Below are positions 1 to 9,679 of a stretch of 64,000 bases of DNA, in pieces. Both the position numbers and the translations under genes were made by a program. The notes under the pieces were generated by a model, which did not search any database, was not told the DNA's origin, and saw only the letters and a program-made list of their open reading frames with translations. Source of the stretch: Entamoeba invadens IP1 (Eukaryota; Evosea; Mastigamoebida; Endamoebidae). The stretch covers positions 423,713 to 487,712 of the forward strand of contig NW_004440286.1 of assembly GCF_000330505.1 (NCBI RefSeq), given 5' to 3'. How positions within the stretch are numbered: position 1 is the first letter of the stretch; each line of letters starts with the position of its first letter.

Positions 1-1197
1 AACCCAGAAGGAGATCGTCATAGATTTTGTTTCTTGCCAGAGTTAGTTGTTCCACAGAGATATCTTTGACCTCAAAGTCTTTGATGAAACTTGCTTCTTT
101 CATCCACACTGGTGCTTTTGCTATATTAGCCGCCTCAAGGTTAAAAGTGTAACTTATTATATCATCATACCCTTCTTTCCTATTAGAGTCACTCAGAATA
201 ATTCGATAGCCAGGGTTGTTCGAATACACAGGACTTGCTCCACTCCCTACACTCATCACTATCGGGTCTTCACTTGGAAGTAATCGAAATTCATCACGAT
301 GGACATGCCCTAAAAGCATCGAGTTGATCATGTCTTTGTGACGTTTGAGGATTTCAAATAACTTGGTTTGTTGTGTTTGGTCGAAGTGGTCTGCGGCGTT
401 ATGGGAAGCCACACCGGGGGGTATATGCCCGACTAATATCACATTTTCACTGGAATAATTGAGTAATTGATTTTCCATCCAGTCTAACATCCCGCAGTCA
501 CTCGAAGCAGCAGACGTCAATAAATTAGTATTGAAACTAATAAAAGTTTTATTACCAACAGTGACAACGTAAGACCCCATTTTCTTCCAATTATCTATTT
601 GATCGTCTTTAAGTTATTTTTATATTATATTATATATTATTCTATTCTATTCTATTCTATTATATATTATATTATATTATTATATTCTATTTATTAAGTT
701 AAATTATTGATATATAATACATAGAAGTTAGTTAATAACAAACTGGGAATAAATGTTGGGTATGTGGTACTCAGATACTCGAAATATGGATCATCACAAA
801 TCGAAATTTTTGGGAGTGGAGTGTCGTTATTTCCCATTGAAAATATGATTGGCGTGTCACCGAAGTATTCACTCAATTTCTGTTGCATTATAGTGTTACA
901 TTCTTGGAAGAGGGTGTCATTCAATTCATGAGAACACACATCACCAGAAAGTATAATATGTGTATACGGCCCATTTTCTTTGGCGTGTTCAAATAAAGCG
1001 TCTATTAAATCGATAGGAGGGTTACAATTGTACATTCCATATTTGTAATTTTCATTGTCAAGTAATGGAGTTAACGTCGGGGATTGGCACCAACTACTTT
1101 TGTAATCGACGTTGAAGGCGTTGTTGTAGTGGACATCACTGAGGTGCAACATTCGAAGTTGTGTTGCATCACACACAAGCAACAAAAGGAAAAACAT
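1..1197 (-). CDS. Calcineurin-like phosphoesterase, acid sphingomyelinase-like, two exons, 3' end off the window
   Basis: This is a secreted or lysosomal metallophosphoesterase of the acid sphingomyelinase-like type. Exon 1 (1197-744) starts with a hydrophobic signal peptide (MFFLLLLVCDAT). It then carries the metal-binding motifs LSDVH, SGDVCSH and GNND. Exon 2 (594 to beyond position 1) carries VGHIPPG and LLGHVHRDEF, the late histidine motifs of the fold. The two are joined by an inferred 149-nt intron, 595-743 on the minus strand, that begins GTTTGTT and ends AAATAG. Splicing joins exon 1 ...TFIP to exon 2 NWKKMGSY in frame (one base plus two). The intron holds an AT-only microsatellite. 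The C-terminus lies outside the window. The family call is firm, but the exact substrate is not shown. Confidence 0.85.
612..690. repeat. AT microsatellite (TATTC / TATAT units) inside an intron
   Basis: Tandem short units made only of A, T and one C per unit, including four consecutive TATTC-type copies at about 640-660. They lie wholly within the inferred intron of the phosphoesterase gene. Confidence 0.8.
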
Positions 1198-1392
1198 TTT
1201 ATTAAATTTGAGTTGAACAAAAACAAAAAAAATGTTTTTGTAATTTGTAAAAACAAAATAATTTTATAGTTAATTTTTATTATTAAGTTACTAATTTTGA
1301 ATAAAAAGATGACAAGAAAGAATTTTAAATTCTTTTTTGAGATAAAAACTTGAAAAAATAAACATCATTCAATTCAAAATAAAAAGACCGAA

Positions 1393-1400
1393 TTTGAACT
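1393..1400 (+). promoter_or_regulatory. GAAC-like core promoter element
   Basis: TTTGAACT lies 14 nt before the ATG at 1414. It matches 6 of 8 bases of the Entamoeba GAAC element (AATGAACT, known from E. histolytica). The position fits the very short 5' leaders of the genus. Weak on its own. Confidence 0.3.
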
Positions 1401-1413
1401 GAAAAATAAAAGG

Positions 1414-2322
1414 ATGTCATACCAACTGAGTTCGTTGCAACAAAAGACGATAGACGAATTAAAAAAATTGGTCTATACCATTCTCAACAAGTTCGGACAA
1501 TTAATATTAATGTATGATAAGTCAAAAACTTTATCTATTCAAATCCAAAGCGCTTTGATATTAACCGTGCTTTGTTCACAAACCTCTTCATGTGATTTTT
1601 TCAAGCAAATAAAATTTGAGGAAAAACAAAAACAAATGTTTGAGGGATTTGTCAATTTAACAAAAGACCTCCAAAAAGTGTACGAAGCTGAGCCAAACAA
1701 AGAAGTACTCACACTTGTTATGTACAGACTTTCTACTCTAATTGTTGAAAAAATAGTTTTAAATACTTCCTCTGAAGAATGGAAAAAATGTGACTTTTTA
1801 ACCGAATTAGAAAATGCCAAATCCAATCCAGTCCAATTAAAGTCGGTGTTAGTACAGAAGGATTTTAAAGGAAGTAACTCAGTGAATATGGCACATAAGT
1901 ACCAATTAAAATTCAATGTTTTAGTTCGCCTTTTAGACAACTTTTATCAATTCCAAGTTAAAGAAAACGCATCAACACAATTCAGACAAATGTTTTTAAA
2001 CTCATTAAGTCTTTATTATAACCAAGAAAAGAACACAATTTCAATGAAAGATATTAAAGACCAAGTTCCTTACCCGGTTTTTAAAGAATTTGACGACTTT
2101 GTCAAGTATTGTGACGATCAACATGTAAGTAAAATTGAAATTTCTGGGATAGTATTCCCAGCAATACCAACATTAGAAAGTGATGTAAGATCATACAAAC
2201 CAAATTACACAGTTGACGATTTCCTTAATCCACAACCACGACCATTAAAAGAAGAACCTCCAAAGTCGATGGGTGACTTAAATAAAGTAACGGATAGTCT
2301 CCAACGTGCTACCTTTGATTGA
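1414..2322 (+). CDS. N-terminal part of a frameshifted coiled-coil protein (helical region)
   Basis: 302 codons, mostly helical and rich in K, Q and L, with no family I recognise. It ends at a TGA at 2320-2322, exactly where the next reading frame opens (TTG at 2319). Its tail (DSLQRATFD) and the start of the next frame (LKNAQNEIKTLENN) together read as one unbroken coiled coil. I therefore take this and 2319-4562 as one gene of about 1050 residues, split by a one-base frameshift near 2314-2325. No GTTTGT splice donor is present there to explain the break. A T-run sequencing error, a real mutation or a separate upstream gene are all possible. Confidence 0.7.
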   Translation: MSYQLSSLQQKTIDELKKLVYTILNKFGQLILMYDKSKTLSIQIQSALILTVLCSQTSSCDFFKQIKFEEKQKQMFEGFVNLTKDLQKVYEAEPNKEVLTLVMYRLSTLIVEKIVLNTSSEEWKKCDFLTELENAKSNPVQLKSVLVQKDFKGSNSVNMAHKYQLKFNVLVRLLDNFYQFQVKENASTQFRQMFLNSLSLYYNQEKNTISMKDIKDQVPYPVFKEFDDFVKYCDDQHVSKIEISGIVFPAIPTLESDVRSYKPNYTVDDFLNPQPRPLKEEPPKSMGDLNKVTDSLQRATFD

Positions 2323-4562
2323 AAAATGCTCAGAACGAGATCAAGACTTTAGAAAACAATAAAAATAGATTGTTAAGCAACCAAACCTTTGCACAGAATT
2401 ATGTTGAAAAATTGAAAGACGAATTAAATAGACGTGTTGATGAGGAGAAAGAAGCGACTGTTGTTGCAATACCATTTGAAGACTATTTTATGGGAATAAC
2501 AAAAACTGTTGTTATCAAAGAAAGTAATGGAGATGTTAAGTGCTACACATTTAAAGTCACACAAACAATGAATGACGGTGAAATGTTTTCAGTTGATAAT
2601 AAACTGTTTATATTAAAGGTCGTCCATAAACGATTTAGAAGAGAAGGTGACGACGTTGTGTGTTATTTGAATGATAGTGAGATAGATAAGTTATTCAAAA
2701 ACATAGTAAACACTCCAACCTTTGTAGCAATCAGTTTCCAGTCGGATGAAGTTGAAGGTAAAGAGAAAAGAGTGACTGGCGCGGGGTTCAAAAGACCAAA
2801 TGGAGGGTTTGGCGATTTTGTAATTCGAAAAATCAAAGACAGAATACCAGAAAATTGGCCATCCGCTTTAAAAAGTCGAATAATAAAAGAAAGAAGTTTA
2901 ATGAATAATGCGGAGAGTTTACTAAAGGACTTGGCAAGTAAAATTCAGTCAACACAAAATTCAATTGATGGGGCAACAACTGTTCAAAACACAAAACAAC
3001 AAGAAGTTGACGATTTGGATGAAAAAAAGAAGAAACTTGAAGAAGTTGTTGAAAAGGAAAAAATTGAGATACAAAGAAAAAAAGAGGAGTACGAGCGCAA
3101 GATTCGAGAAGAAGGTGGACAAGTCGAAAAAATACTGAAAGAGGCACAGGAGGAGGGGAGACTTGCACTGTACAAATTATCACAAAACAAGATGGTGAGT
3201 TATAAAGAAAACAGTACCAACACAAATGGACTTTATCATTTCGAGTTTGAAAACAAAGAATTTTGTGTTAAAGAGTGTAAAGATGATAAAGTGAATGTTC
3301 TTGATATCAACACGGTTGGAAGAGGCAAAAATAAAATGAAGCAAATGAACGTCAAATCAATTGGAACGATTAAAAAGGATAAAAATCACGACTTTAGTAA
3401 TACATATGAAGTGTTAGATACTCTTGCTAAAGAACAAAGTGTGAATGTGTTTGATGTTGATATACCAAAAGACTATAACAAACGCGTGTTTCCAGTTGTT
3501 GTATGTCACTTGAGCCAAATTGGAAATGATGTAAACCTCCCATTGGTGTTTCCAGTAGAAGTACCAAGATGTGACAATGTGACTGAATACATCTATGGGA
3601 ATGGATACAACAAGAAAAGTAAATGTCAAAATGGGATAATAGTGTTACATGTACATCAAGGAGGTGTTGTGGAGTACAACACACTTAAAGTCAAAAGTGA
3701 AGAAATTACATTCCAAAATGATGGAAATGATAAAGAAGAAACAGAGAAAGAAGAAGTCAGTGATACAGGTTTAAATGAAAAAATAGAAAAAGTTGAGAAA
3801 ATCGAACAAGTAGATACTCTTTCAAAAGAACAGTCACATGTCATTACTAACACTGTGAACACAATATTAATAACTGGAAAAGAAAAACCAAATGAAGTTA
3901 AAGAAGAACCGGAAATTCAAGACATACTCGAAGAAAAAGATAAAACATGTGATAATGATGAAGAAAAGAAAACGACGCCACCAAAAAATAATAATGAAAG
4001 TTTTAAAAAAGTTGAAAAAATAGAGAAGGGTGAAGACAAACAAGAAAAAACTAACGATATATCAGATATCATAAATTGCGAAACAATGAGTTTTGACGAC
4101 ATGATTTGTGACCAATGGGAAGACTTAAAATATTCCAAGAAAAACAAGAAACTTGAGTTTATTCCATGTAAAGAATGTCCTTATAAAAAATCTATTGGGA
4201 GTGTTTATATATTTGAAAAAGACAATGCACGGTACCAAGTGTCTTTCAACAAAGATATAGGGAAATTTTCGGTTCAAGAAAAAGATGGTGTTGATAGTTA
4301 CATTTACAATGTCGAAAAAAATGAAGAAAAGAAAAGTTTTGTAACTGATACGTCATTTAATTTAACAAAAATACTTGAAAAAAACAAGAAGTCACCATCT
4401 CAAAAAGTGTTTGGTGTTGTTGCTGGAATATATCAATGGAAAAACTCGAAATACGAAGAAAAGACAATGGACATTATTATTCCACTAAACAAGGATTGCA
4501 TTGGCAAGAACTTCATTTTTAAAGTCTCTGAGAAATTGGTTTACAAATTTTCTATTAATTAA
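2319..4562 (+). CDS. Coiled-coil protein with DnaJ C-terminal-domain-like modules, no J domain
   Basis: 747 codons in a frame that opens at TTG (no ATG), so this is probably the continuation of 1414-2322. Residues 52-125 resemble the first peptide-binding domain of DnaJ/Hsp40: FEDYFMGITKTVVI at the start, a middle strand region, then HKRFRREGDDVVCYL, which mirrors the HPxFxRxGxDL motif. A long charged coiled coil follows (about 200-285). After it comes a second module with a CTD-II-like stretch (LPLVFPVEVP), an acidic and lysine-rich linker (about 480-600), and a last beta-rich module to the C-terminus. I see no HPD-containing J domain or zinc-finger CXXCXGXG repeats. The gene at 16959-18176 shares the same modules. 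The chaperone-like role is inferred. Confidence 0.6.
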   Translation: MKNAQNEIKTLENNKNRLLSNQTFAQNYVEKLKDELNRRVDEEKEATVVAIPFEDYFMGITKTVVIKESNGDVKCYTFKVTQTMNDGEMFSVDNKLFILKVVHKRFRREGDDVVCYLNDSEIDKLFKNIVNTPTFVAISFQSDEVEGKEKRVTGAGFKRPNGGFGDFVIRKIKDRIPENWPSALKSRIIKERSLMNNAESLLKDLASKIQSTQNSIDGATTVQNTKQQEVDDLDEKKKKLEEVVEKEKIEIQRKKEEYERKIREEGGQVEKILKEAQEEGRLALYKLSQNKMVSYKENSTNTNGLYHFEFENKEFCVKECKDDKVNVLDINTVGRGKNKMKQMNVKSIGTIKKDKNHDFSNTYEVLDTLAKEQSVNVFDVDIPKDYNKRVFPVVVCHLSQIGNDVNLPLVFPVEVPRCDNVTEYIYGNGYNKKSKCQNGIIVLHVHQGGVVEYNTLKVKSEEITFQNDGNDKEETEKEEVSDTGLNEKIEKVEKIEQVDTLSKEQSHVITNTVNTILITGKEKPNEVKEEPEIQDILEEKDKTCDNDEEKKTTPPKNNNESFKKVEKIEKGEDKQEKTNDISDIINCETMSFDDMICDQWEDLKYSKKNKKLEFIPCKECPYKKSIGSVYIFEKDNARYQVSFNKDIGKFSVQEKDGVDSYIYNVEKNEEKKSFVTDTSFNLTKILEKNKKSPSQKVFGVVAGIYQWKNSKYEEKTMDIIIPLNKDCIGKNFIFKVSEKLVYKFSIN

Positions 4563-6157
4563 TGAAAAGTCGTTATTTGTTTGTTTTAAATTATAATTTT
4601 ACAATCAAAATTTATACTTCAGTTATACATTTTTATATTTTTCTTTTGATGTTTTAGTATTTTGTTTATAACATTGTAGAAGATAATATAATAAAATTAT
4701 TTTTAAAAAATCAATTAAAATTTTTTAATAAATTTATTAAATTAAATACAAAATATATAGTTTTATTTAATTAAAAAAAAGATATCAAAATAAAAATAGT
4801 TATTATTAAATTATAATATACAAAACCATTTAATGTTTTGTTTTAGTAAGTTTATTATATTTAAATTTTTATTAATTAAAATATAGTATGATGACCAAAC
4901 TATTATTATTAGTATAAAATATTGTAATTATTTTTAATATTTAAAAAAAATATCAAATAAATTTATTAAAATTTTTATATGATAAAATTTTTTTATTTTA
5001 AAAAATCGAATTTGCTAATAATAAAACTAAAGACTTCGGCATTTCAACAAATTTTAAAAAATAAATTCTATTTTCGAAGAGTTTTTCTGAAAACTTGAAC
5101 TAAGATGCAACATAAAAATAATATCTAGTATTGATACTATAATATATAATTTTGAAAGACATTGTCTCTTTTTAATTTTATTGAACTTCAACTAAACATC
5201 AAAACAATAGATCCATCTTCTGGTCTATTTTTTTGGATAAAAACTATAAATACTTTTTTTTACTAAAACAATAAAAATTTGTTTTTTTTCATGTTTTTGT
5301 TCGCTTCATTGTAACTCTATTTTAAAGTTCTGTTAAAATTCATTTTTTATTTTTAAATTCATTCATTTCTTTCATCATTTTTTACATAAATCTCGAGAGA
5401 TTAAATAAAAGTGAAAAACATTAAATTATCTTTTTCTGAAATAAACTTCATGTGATGAAGCATGAAACAAATAGTTAAATTATAATTTATTTACTAAACA
5501 ATTGTGTTAAAAATTAGACACAAAAATTCATACACAAATCATAAACTCTAACCATACACAAATAGTTTTTTTATTATAAATAAATAATAAAGAAAAGACC
5601 GTTTTTGGTTTATAATTGTTTGATTGGCTTATTGAGATCTATTTTAAATAGAAAAAAGAACCAGAAAAAACCAATTCGGCAAAATAAAACCCTCAAAATA
5701 GTAAAACCATTTTCATTAAGAAGATGTGGTCGAATCACCCGATATTTTAGAGAAACATAATGTGTTATAAACAAGCAAAAATAAAAATAGGACATGGGGT
5801 ATTATGTAACTTTTTCCATTTGGTGAAGGTAGCGTCTTCCCGAAAAGTGACCAATCAAAAAATGAGATCGAGGCAAACAGACTTCGAATTGTTTCTCTTT
5901 TCGGGATGCAAAGTAGCGTTTGGCGTTGAAAAAGCTTTTAAATGCGAATTAAATTGAAGTCCACGTCAAGAAGTGGTTTACAGTACCATTTTTTGCCCAC
6001 AATTTTAGAAAACAAACCGCACAAGAAAGTTAAAAGGAAAACGCTTTCAAAAACTGCTTCTAACCGGGCGTCGCTATGAATTGTGAAGTGAAGCCAAAAA
6101 ATCAAATGAAGCAACAAAAAATCACATATAAAAAAAAGTTAACAAAGAATTCATTCA
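4563..6157. other. Intergenic, AT-rich, no supported gene
   Basis: Very AT-rich up to about 5590, then noticeably less so at 5800-6100. That richer part has no convincing ORF, tRNA or splice signals and could be a decayed gene or the upstream region of the next gene. Confidence 0.5.
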
Positions 6158-6841
6158 ATGACTTGTTGCAGTGTCCGCAAGACCACCGTCCAATTCTCAA
6201 CACCAGAGGACCACGTGATCTCCAATTGTGTTCGTTCCAAGAGAGACATGAAGAACTTTGAAGCAATTCAAGAGAGTTATCTCTTGGGGTTATTGAATGC
6301 CTTCTGTTCTTTCACCTTTGAAAAGCCTGCCAAGAAGTCCAAAGTGACCTTCCAATTTGTGAAGACAACTACCCTTCATTTTGGTCAAGACGTAGTGAGA
6401 ATCAGAGATATCACAGAGGCAAATTGCAAGTGCAGAGCAGAATTGGAAAGGAGTGTTGGAGTCTCGGAAGATAAGGTCAAACGTAGATTCGACAAGAACA
6501 AGAACATCTTCCTTACTAATATGCTCTTTGATTTTGCGCTCGAGTATGGATACTTCTTCAATAGTAAATTGGCTCGAAACACAGGCGGAGCAATTCAGAT
6601 GGACAAAATTAAAGACGTTTTCTATAACGGTGAATTGGTATGTCAGCAGAGTGATATGATGATCAGAGGTATCGCACTCAACAAGTACTTTTCCTCACTT
6701 ACAGTCAACGAAGACAAGCAAGGTAGAGTTTCACAATATGATTTGATTATCAGTAAAATACTTACAGATCCTCTTTATAAAGTACAAAGAGACTGGAGTG
6801 TTGAGATCATCGAGAGAAGAGGTATTAAAGCCAATTTTTGA
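6158..6841 (+). CDS. Conserved protein of unknown function, paralogue of the gene at 14987-15577
   Basis: 227 residues. I do not recognise the family. It aligns by eye with the minus-strand protein at 14987-15577 over most of its length: NFEAIQESYLLGLLNAFCSFT against NFETYQQMFLLGLLNTRCSFT; then a KxR(R)FxKNK block; then LxxxLEYGYFFNSKLAR against LELGFFFDSKLAR; then FYNGELV against FFNGTFI. It is basic and helical, with no signal peptide or membrane segment. The block order (RR.KNK followed by a helical stretch) could suit nucleic-acid binding, but that is a guess. Codon use is richer in GC than the flanks, which supports coding. Confidence 0.8.
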   Translation: MTCCSVRKTTVQFSTPEDHVISNCVRSKRDMKNFEAIQESYLLGLLNAFCSFTFEKPAKKSKVTFQFVKTTTLHFGQDVVRIRDITEANCKCRAELERSVGVSEDKVKRRFDKNKNIFLTNMLFDFALEYGYFFNSKLARNTGGAIQMDKIKDVFYNGELVCQQSDMMIRGIALNKYFSSLTVNEDKQGRVSQYDLIISKILTDPLYKVQRDWSVEIIERRGIKANF

Positions 6842-6894
6842 AAAATACTACTGTTAATTTATTATAGCTTTGTTTCTCATTTATTTTAATTGTT

Positions 6895-7025
6895 TGAATG
6901 ACTATAAAAAACTATAACTAACTATAAATAACTATTTTAATTTATAAACTTTAACTAACTATTATTAACTATCATTAACTATAATTATATATTATAAACT
7001 ATAACTAACTATTACTAACTAATAC
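6895..7025 (+). repeat. Degenerate AACTAT-type tandem repeat
   Basis: The stretch after the stop codon at 6841 is built of imperfect AACTAT / AACTAACT units in a row, noncoding, filling most of the 308-nt gap between two convergent genes. Confidence 0.7.
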
Positions 7026-7149
7026 TTGTGTGTTTAATTTTATTTACTTAATAAAATCCATCAAAAATAAGGTTTGTAAAAAAATTAAAAATCTTGATGA
7101 AATAATTTAATTGAAATTGTCATTCATGGTAATTTGCCTAAGATATTGA

Positions 7150-7512
7150 TTACTCCATTTTGGTGTTAAAAACTTTTGCTGTTGCAGGGTTAAACATCTT
7201 TAATTCAGCACTACTTATCAACGCAGCAACGCCCGCGATAAATACAAAGACTAAAAGGATATAAAAAATGTACACCGGATTTTCGAGTAAATAGGAAACG
7301 GGCCAAAACACTTTTCCAATGATCGACCCCACCCCTTTCAAAAATTGCAAGACATAGTCTGTAAAATGTTTTTCATTGTGTAATAAATTGTGTCCTTCAC
7401 ACACATTTTCAACTTGATTCCACACACACCCAACGGCTTTGTAACACTCATTTTCACTCTTTTTAACACACGCAGAAAGACCACTAGCGACGAGTAAAAG
7501 GACAAGTATCAT
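7150..7512 (-). CDS. Small type I membrane protein with a cysteine-rich ectodomain
   Basis: 120 residues starting at an ATG. Residues 1-14 form a signal peptide (MILVLLLVASGLSA). A short ectodomain follows with four cysteines in a tight pattern (C-x7-C-x5-C-x8-C; AVGCVWNQVENVC), reminiscent of a PSI-type mini-fold. One hydrophobic transmembrane segment lies at about 83-104 (IFYILLVFVFIAGVAALI), and the cytosolic tail is short. It points toward the 6158-6841 gene. Function is unknown and no family name can be given from sequence alone. Confidence 0.7.
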   Translation of the reverse strand: MILVLLLVASGLSACVKKSENECYKAVGCVWNQVENVCEGHNLLHNEKHFTDYVLQFLKGVGSIIGKVFWPVSYLLENPVYIFYILLVFVFIAGVAALISSAELKMFNPATAKVFNTKME

Positions 7513-7667
7513 TAATTTTGCAGTTCATTTTTTTAATTATTTTAATAATAAAATTAATTAATAACAAATAGTTCCAAAAACAAGAAAAAGAAATGAAAAT
7601 TTAAACAAAATAACTATTAATAGATTTATTATAATTTTTAAATAAAAATCAAACTTGATTTTTTTAT

Positions 7668-8223
7668 ATGGACGAGACTTCGGAGGTACTCCAAGAAGTA
7701 TTCAGGTGCTACTACTTAAAGTTTGATTACCGTCTATTGCACCAGATAGGGGAGAGTGTCTCATATGACAATTTATTTCGACGACTCGCGTGGCAAATAC
7801 ATTTAGAGATCTTACCATTACCCGTCAGTCCCTTATGGGTTAACATCATAGAAGCCCAACGCGAACGATATGACCAATTTTTAGAGTACTTGAAACCGAC
7901 TCAATATGATGATGTGATAGGACAAGACATTAACAGACTCTTCTCTGATATACCTTTCTTCATGGTAGAGTCGACAAGAAACACAGTGAAACGGATGTGT
8001 CAAGTGTTTGCTCAGAATCACCCGAACATCGGATATCAACAAGGCGTCCATGAATTAGTCGCGATAGTCTATTTGGCATTCTCAGGGAACACCCCACCCT
8101 TTGTCGACTCTCCAGTTCCATTTCCTCAAGAGTATTTGGACACTTTTAAAACACTAACAAAGAAAGGCTACACCGAGCACGATGCGTACATCGCAACAGA
8201 AAGAATCATTGTGATGCTGGCGA
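7668..8223 (+). CDS. TBC-domain RabGAP, truncated by an assembly gap
   Basis: The first 185 residues of a Rab GTPase-activating protein. Visible TBC motifs are LFRRLAWQIHLEILP (R-x3-W block), IGQDINR at 84-90 (IxxDxxR, arginine finger) and YQQG at 123-126 (glutamine finger), followed by the start of the helical second half. Both catalytic fingers are present. The domain is cut in its second half by the 100-N gap, and the sequence on the far side is a pure ATT tract with no trace of the missing TBC half. The gene therefore either continues inside the gap or the join is wrong. The true 3' end cannot be given. Confidence 0.85.
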
Positions 8224-8323
8224 NNNNNNNNNNNNNNNNNNNNNNNNNNNNNNNNNNNNNNNNNNNNNNNNNNNNNNNNNNNNNNNNNNNNNNNNNNNNN
8301 NNNNNNNNNNNNNNNNNNNNNNN
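8224..8323. other. Assembly gap of 100 N
   Basis: Exactly 100 N, a placeholder length, so the true distance is unknown. It cuts the TBC gene and borders an (ATT)n tract that probably stopped assembly. Confidence 0.99.
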
Positions 8324-8469
<146 letters not shown>

Positions 8470-9395
8470 CACTCTTTACTTTCAATACAGTGACTAATCA
8501 TTGAATGAAAAGCCACTGACTATCACTAAGTATAAGAATGTAGTTTAATGATAGAGACCACTCAGAAAAGTATCGAACCATCATGGTAAATCATTCAAAT
8601 TTTTCATCAATGTGGCGACTAGATGACAAATTTTTTTGTTTTTATACCCAACCTTTGTTTTTGACAAAAATATTTTTAATTATTCTAATACTATTTAAAC
8701 TATACACATTTTAAAAATATTAACTAAAACTAACTGAAAAAATTTATAAATTCCTTCTTTTTTCCTATTTCTATTTTTTGAAATATACAATTCTAGTAGT
8801 TATAATAATTTTATTATAAAATAACTACAGTCAATAATGTATATTTGTGGTACAACGAATAGATAACTGGTTTGTCTTTCATTTAAAAATACATTCTTGA
8901 ATTTGGATTGTTTGTTTAATTAAAACCCAATTTTACTTTAAAAATAACTTTCAAAAATAAAAAACAATTTCACATTCTACATTATGACAAATAGAAGGGT
9001 ATTTTTTGAACAAAGTAACTTTTTTGACTGGTATTGTTGATTTACAAAAATATGTTATAACCCATTATCATTTCATTGTACTATATTTAATTCATAATGT
9101 TATTATCAAATAGACAATATTTAAGAATTAAAATAGATTTCTTAATTACTTTTGGCTAAAATCAATTAAAGTCTTTGTGATGCAAGTCTATTATTTCCAA
9201 TGAATGCTCACCTTCTATTTTCTGATGGAGAAGGTGAATTTTTTTGTTGACCTTCATATTCTTTCTTTTCAAACTCACTTGCCAAAAAATGACTTACTCC
9301 TTCGCTGTTTTAAATATGAATTAAAAAAGACAGAGAATGTGATTATAACGAACAACCAAAAAAATAAACACCAATAAAAAATCAATCAAAATAGG
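8470..9395. other. Intergenic, no supported gene
   Basis: AT-rich. A small perfect hairpin (TCACCTTCT...AGAAGGTGA) lies at about 9209-9238. A short open minus-strand stretch at about 9210-9320 (reading SHFLASEFEKKEYEGQQ) has no start and is not called. Confidence 0.5.
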
Positions 9396-9569
9396 TTAAA
9401 ACCACTTGGTCTTTTCATTAGTGATTCGAGCGAATTGTATTCTTCTATTGAAAAAGGCGTTGAGCTCTTCTTCGTTGCACAACTCAAAGAACTTTCCCAC
9501 GTGGTCTTCTTTCATTTCTAACACGTCGAAGACCTTTTGAGTCTTTGCAACGATTTCTACTGTTCTCAT
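9396..9569 (-). CDS. Possible small protein of 57 residues
   Basis: From an ATG at 9569 the frame reads MRTVEIVAKTQKVFDVLEMK and continues charged and helical to a stop at 9396. Base composition matches real genes here. The open frame extends further upstream (to 9686) through AT-rich low-complexity sequence that is probably not coding. It lies just downstream of the WASP-like gene on the same strand. It may be an independent small gene or the last exon of an unseen transcript. No family recognised. Confidence 0.4.
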   Translation of the reverse strand: MRTVEIVAKTQKVFDVLEMKEDHVGKFFELCNEEELNAFFNRRIQFARITNEKTKWF

Positions 9570-9679
9570 TTCATCGTCTTTGTTAATGATCGAGAGTAAC
9601 TTGTATATAATAATATATAATATAATACATACGCATTGAATGCGATATGAATGTAAAGAAATAATGCAAATTACATCAA

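Noticed and set aside
5700..5770. tRNA-like GATTCGA on the minus strand
   Set aside because: Only three base pairs of T-stem, no cloverleaf.
8515..8600. Possible tRNA (GGTTCGAT on the minus strand)
   Set aside because: The flanking bases do not form a T-arm stem and there is no acceptor or anticodon arm.
9210..9320. Minus-strand coding exon (SHFLASEFEKKEYEGQQ)
   Set aside because: Short, no start, no partner exon with clear splice sites.
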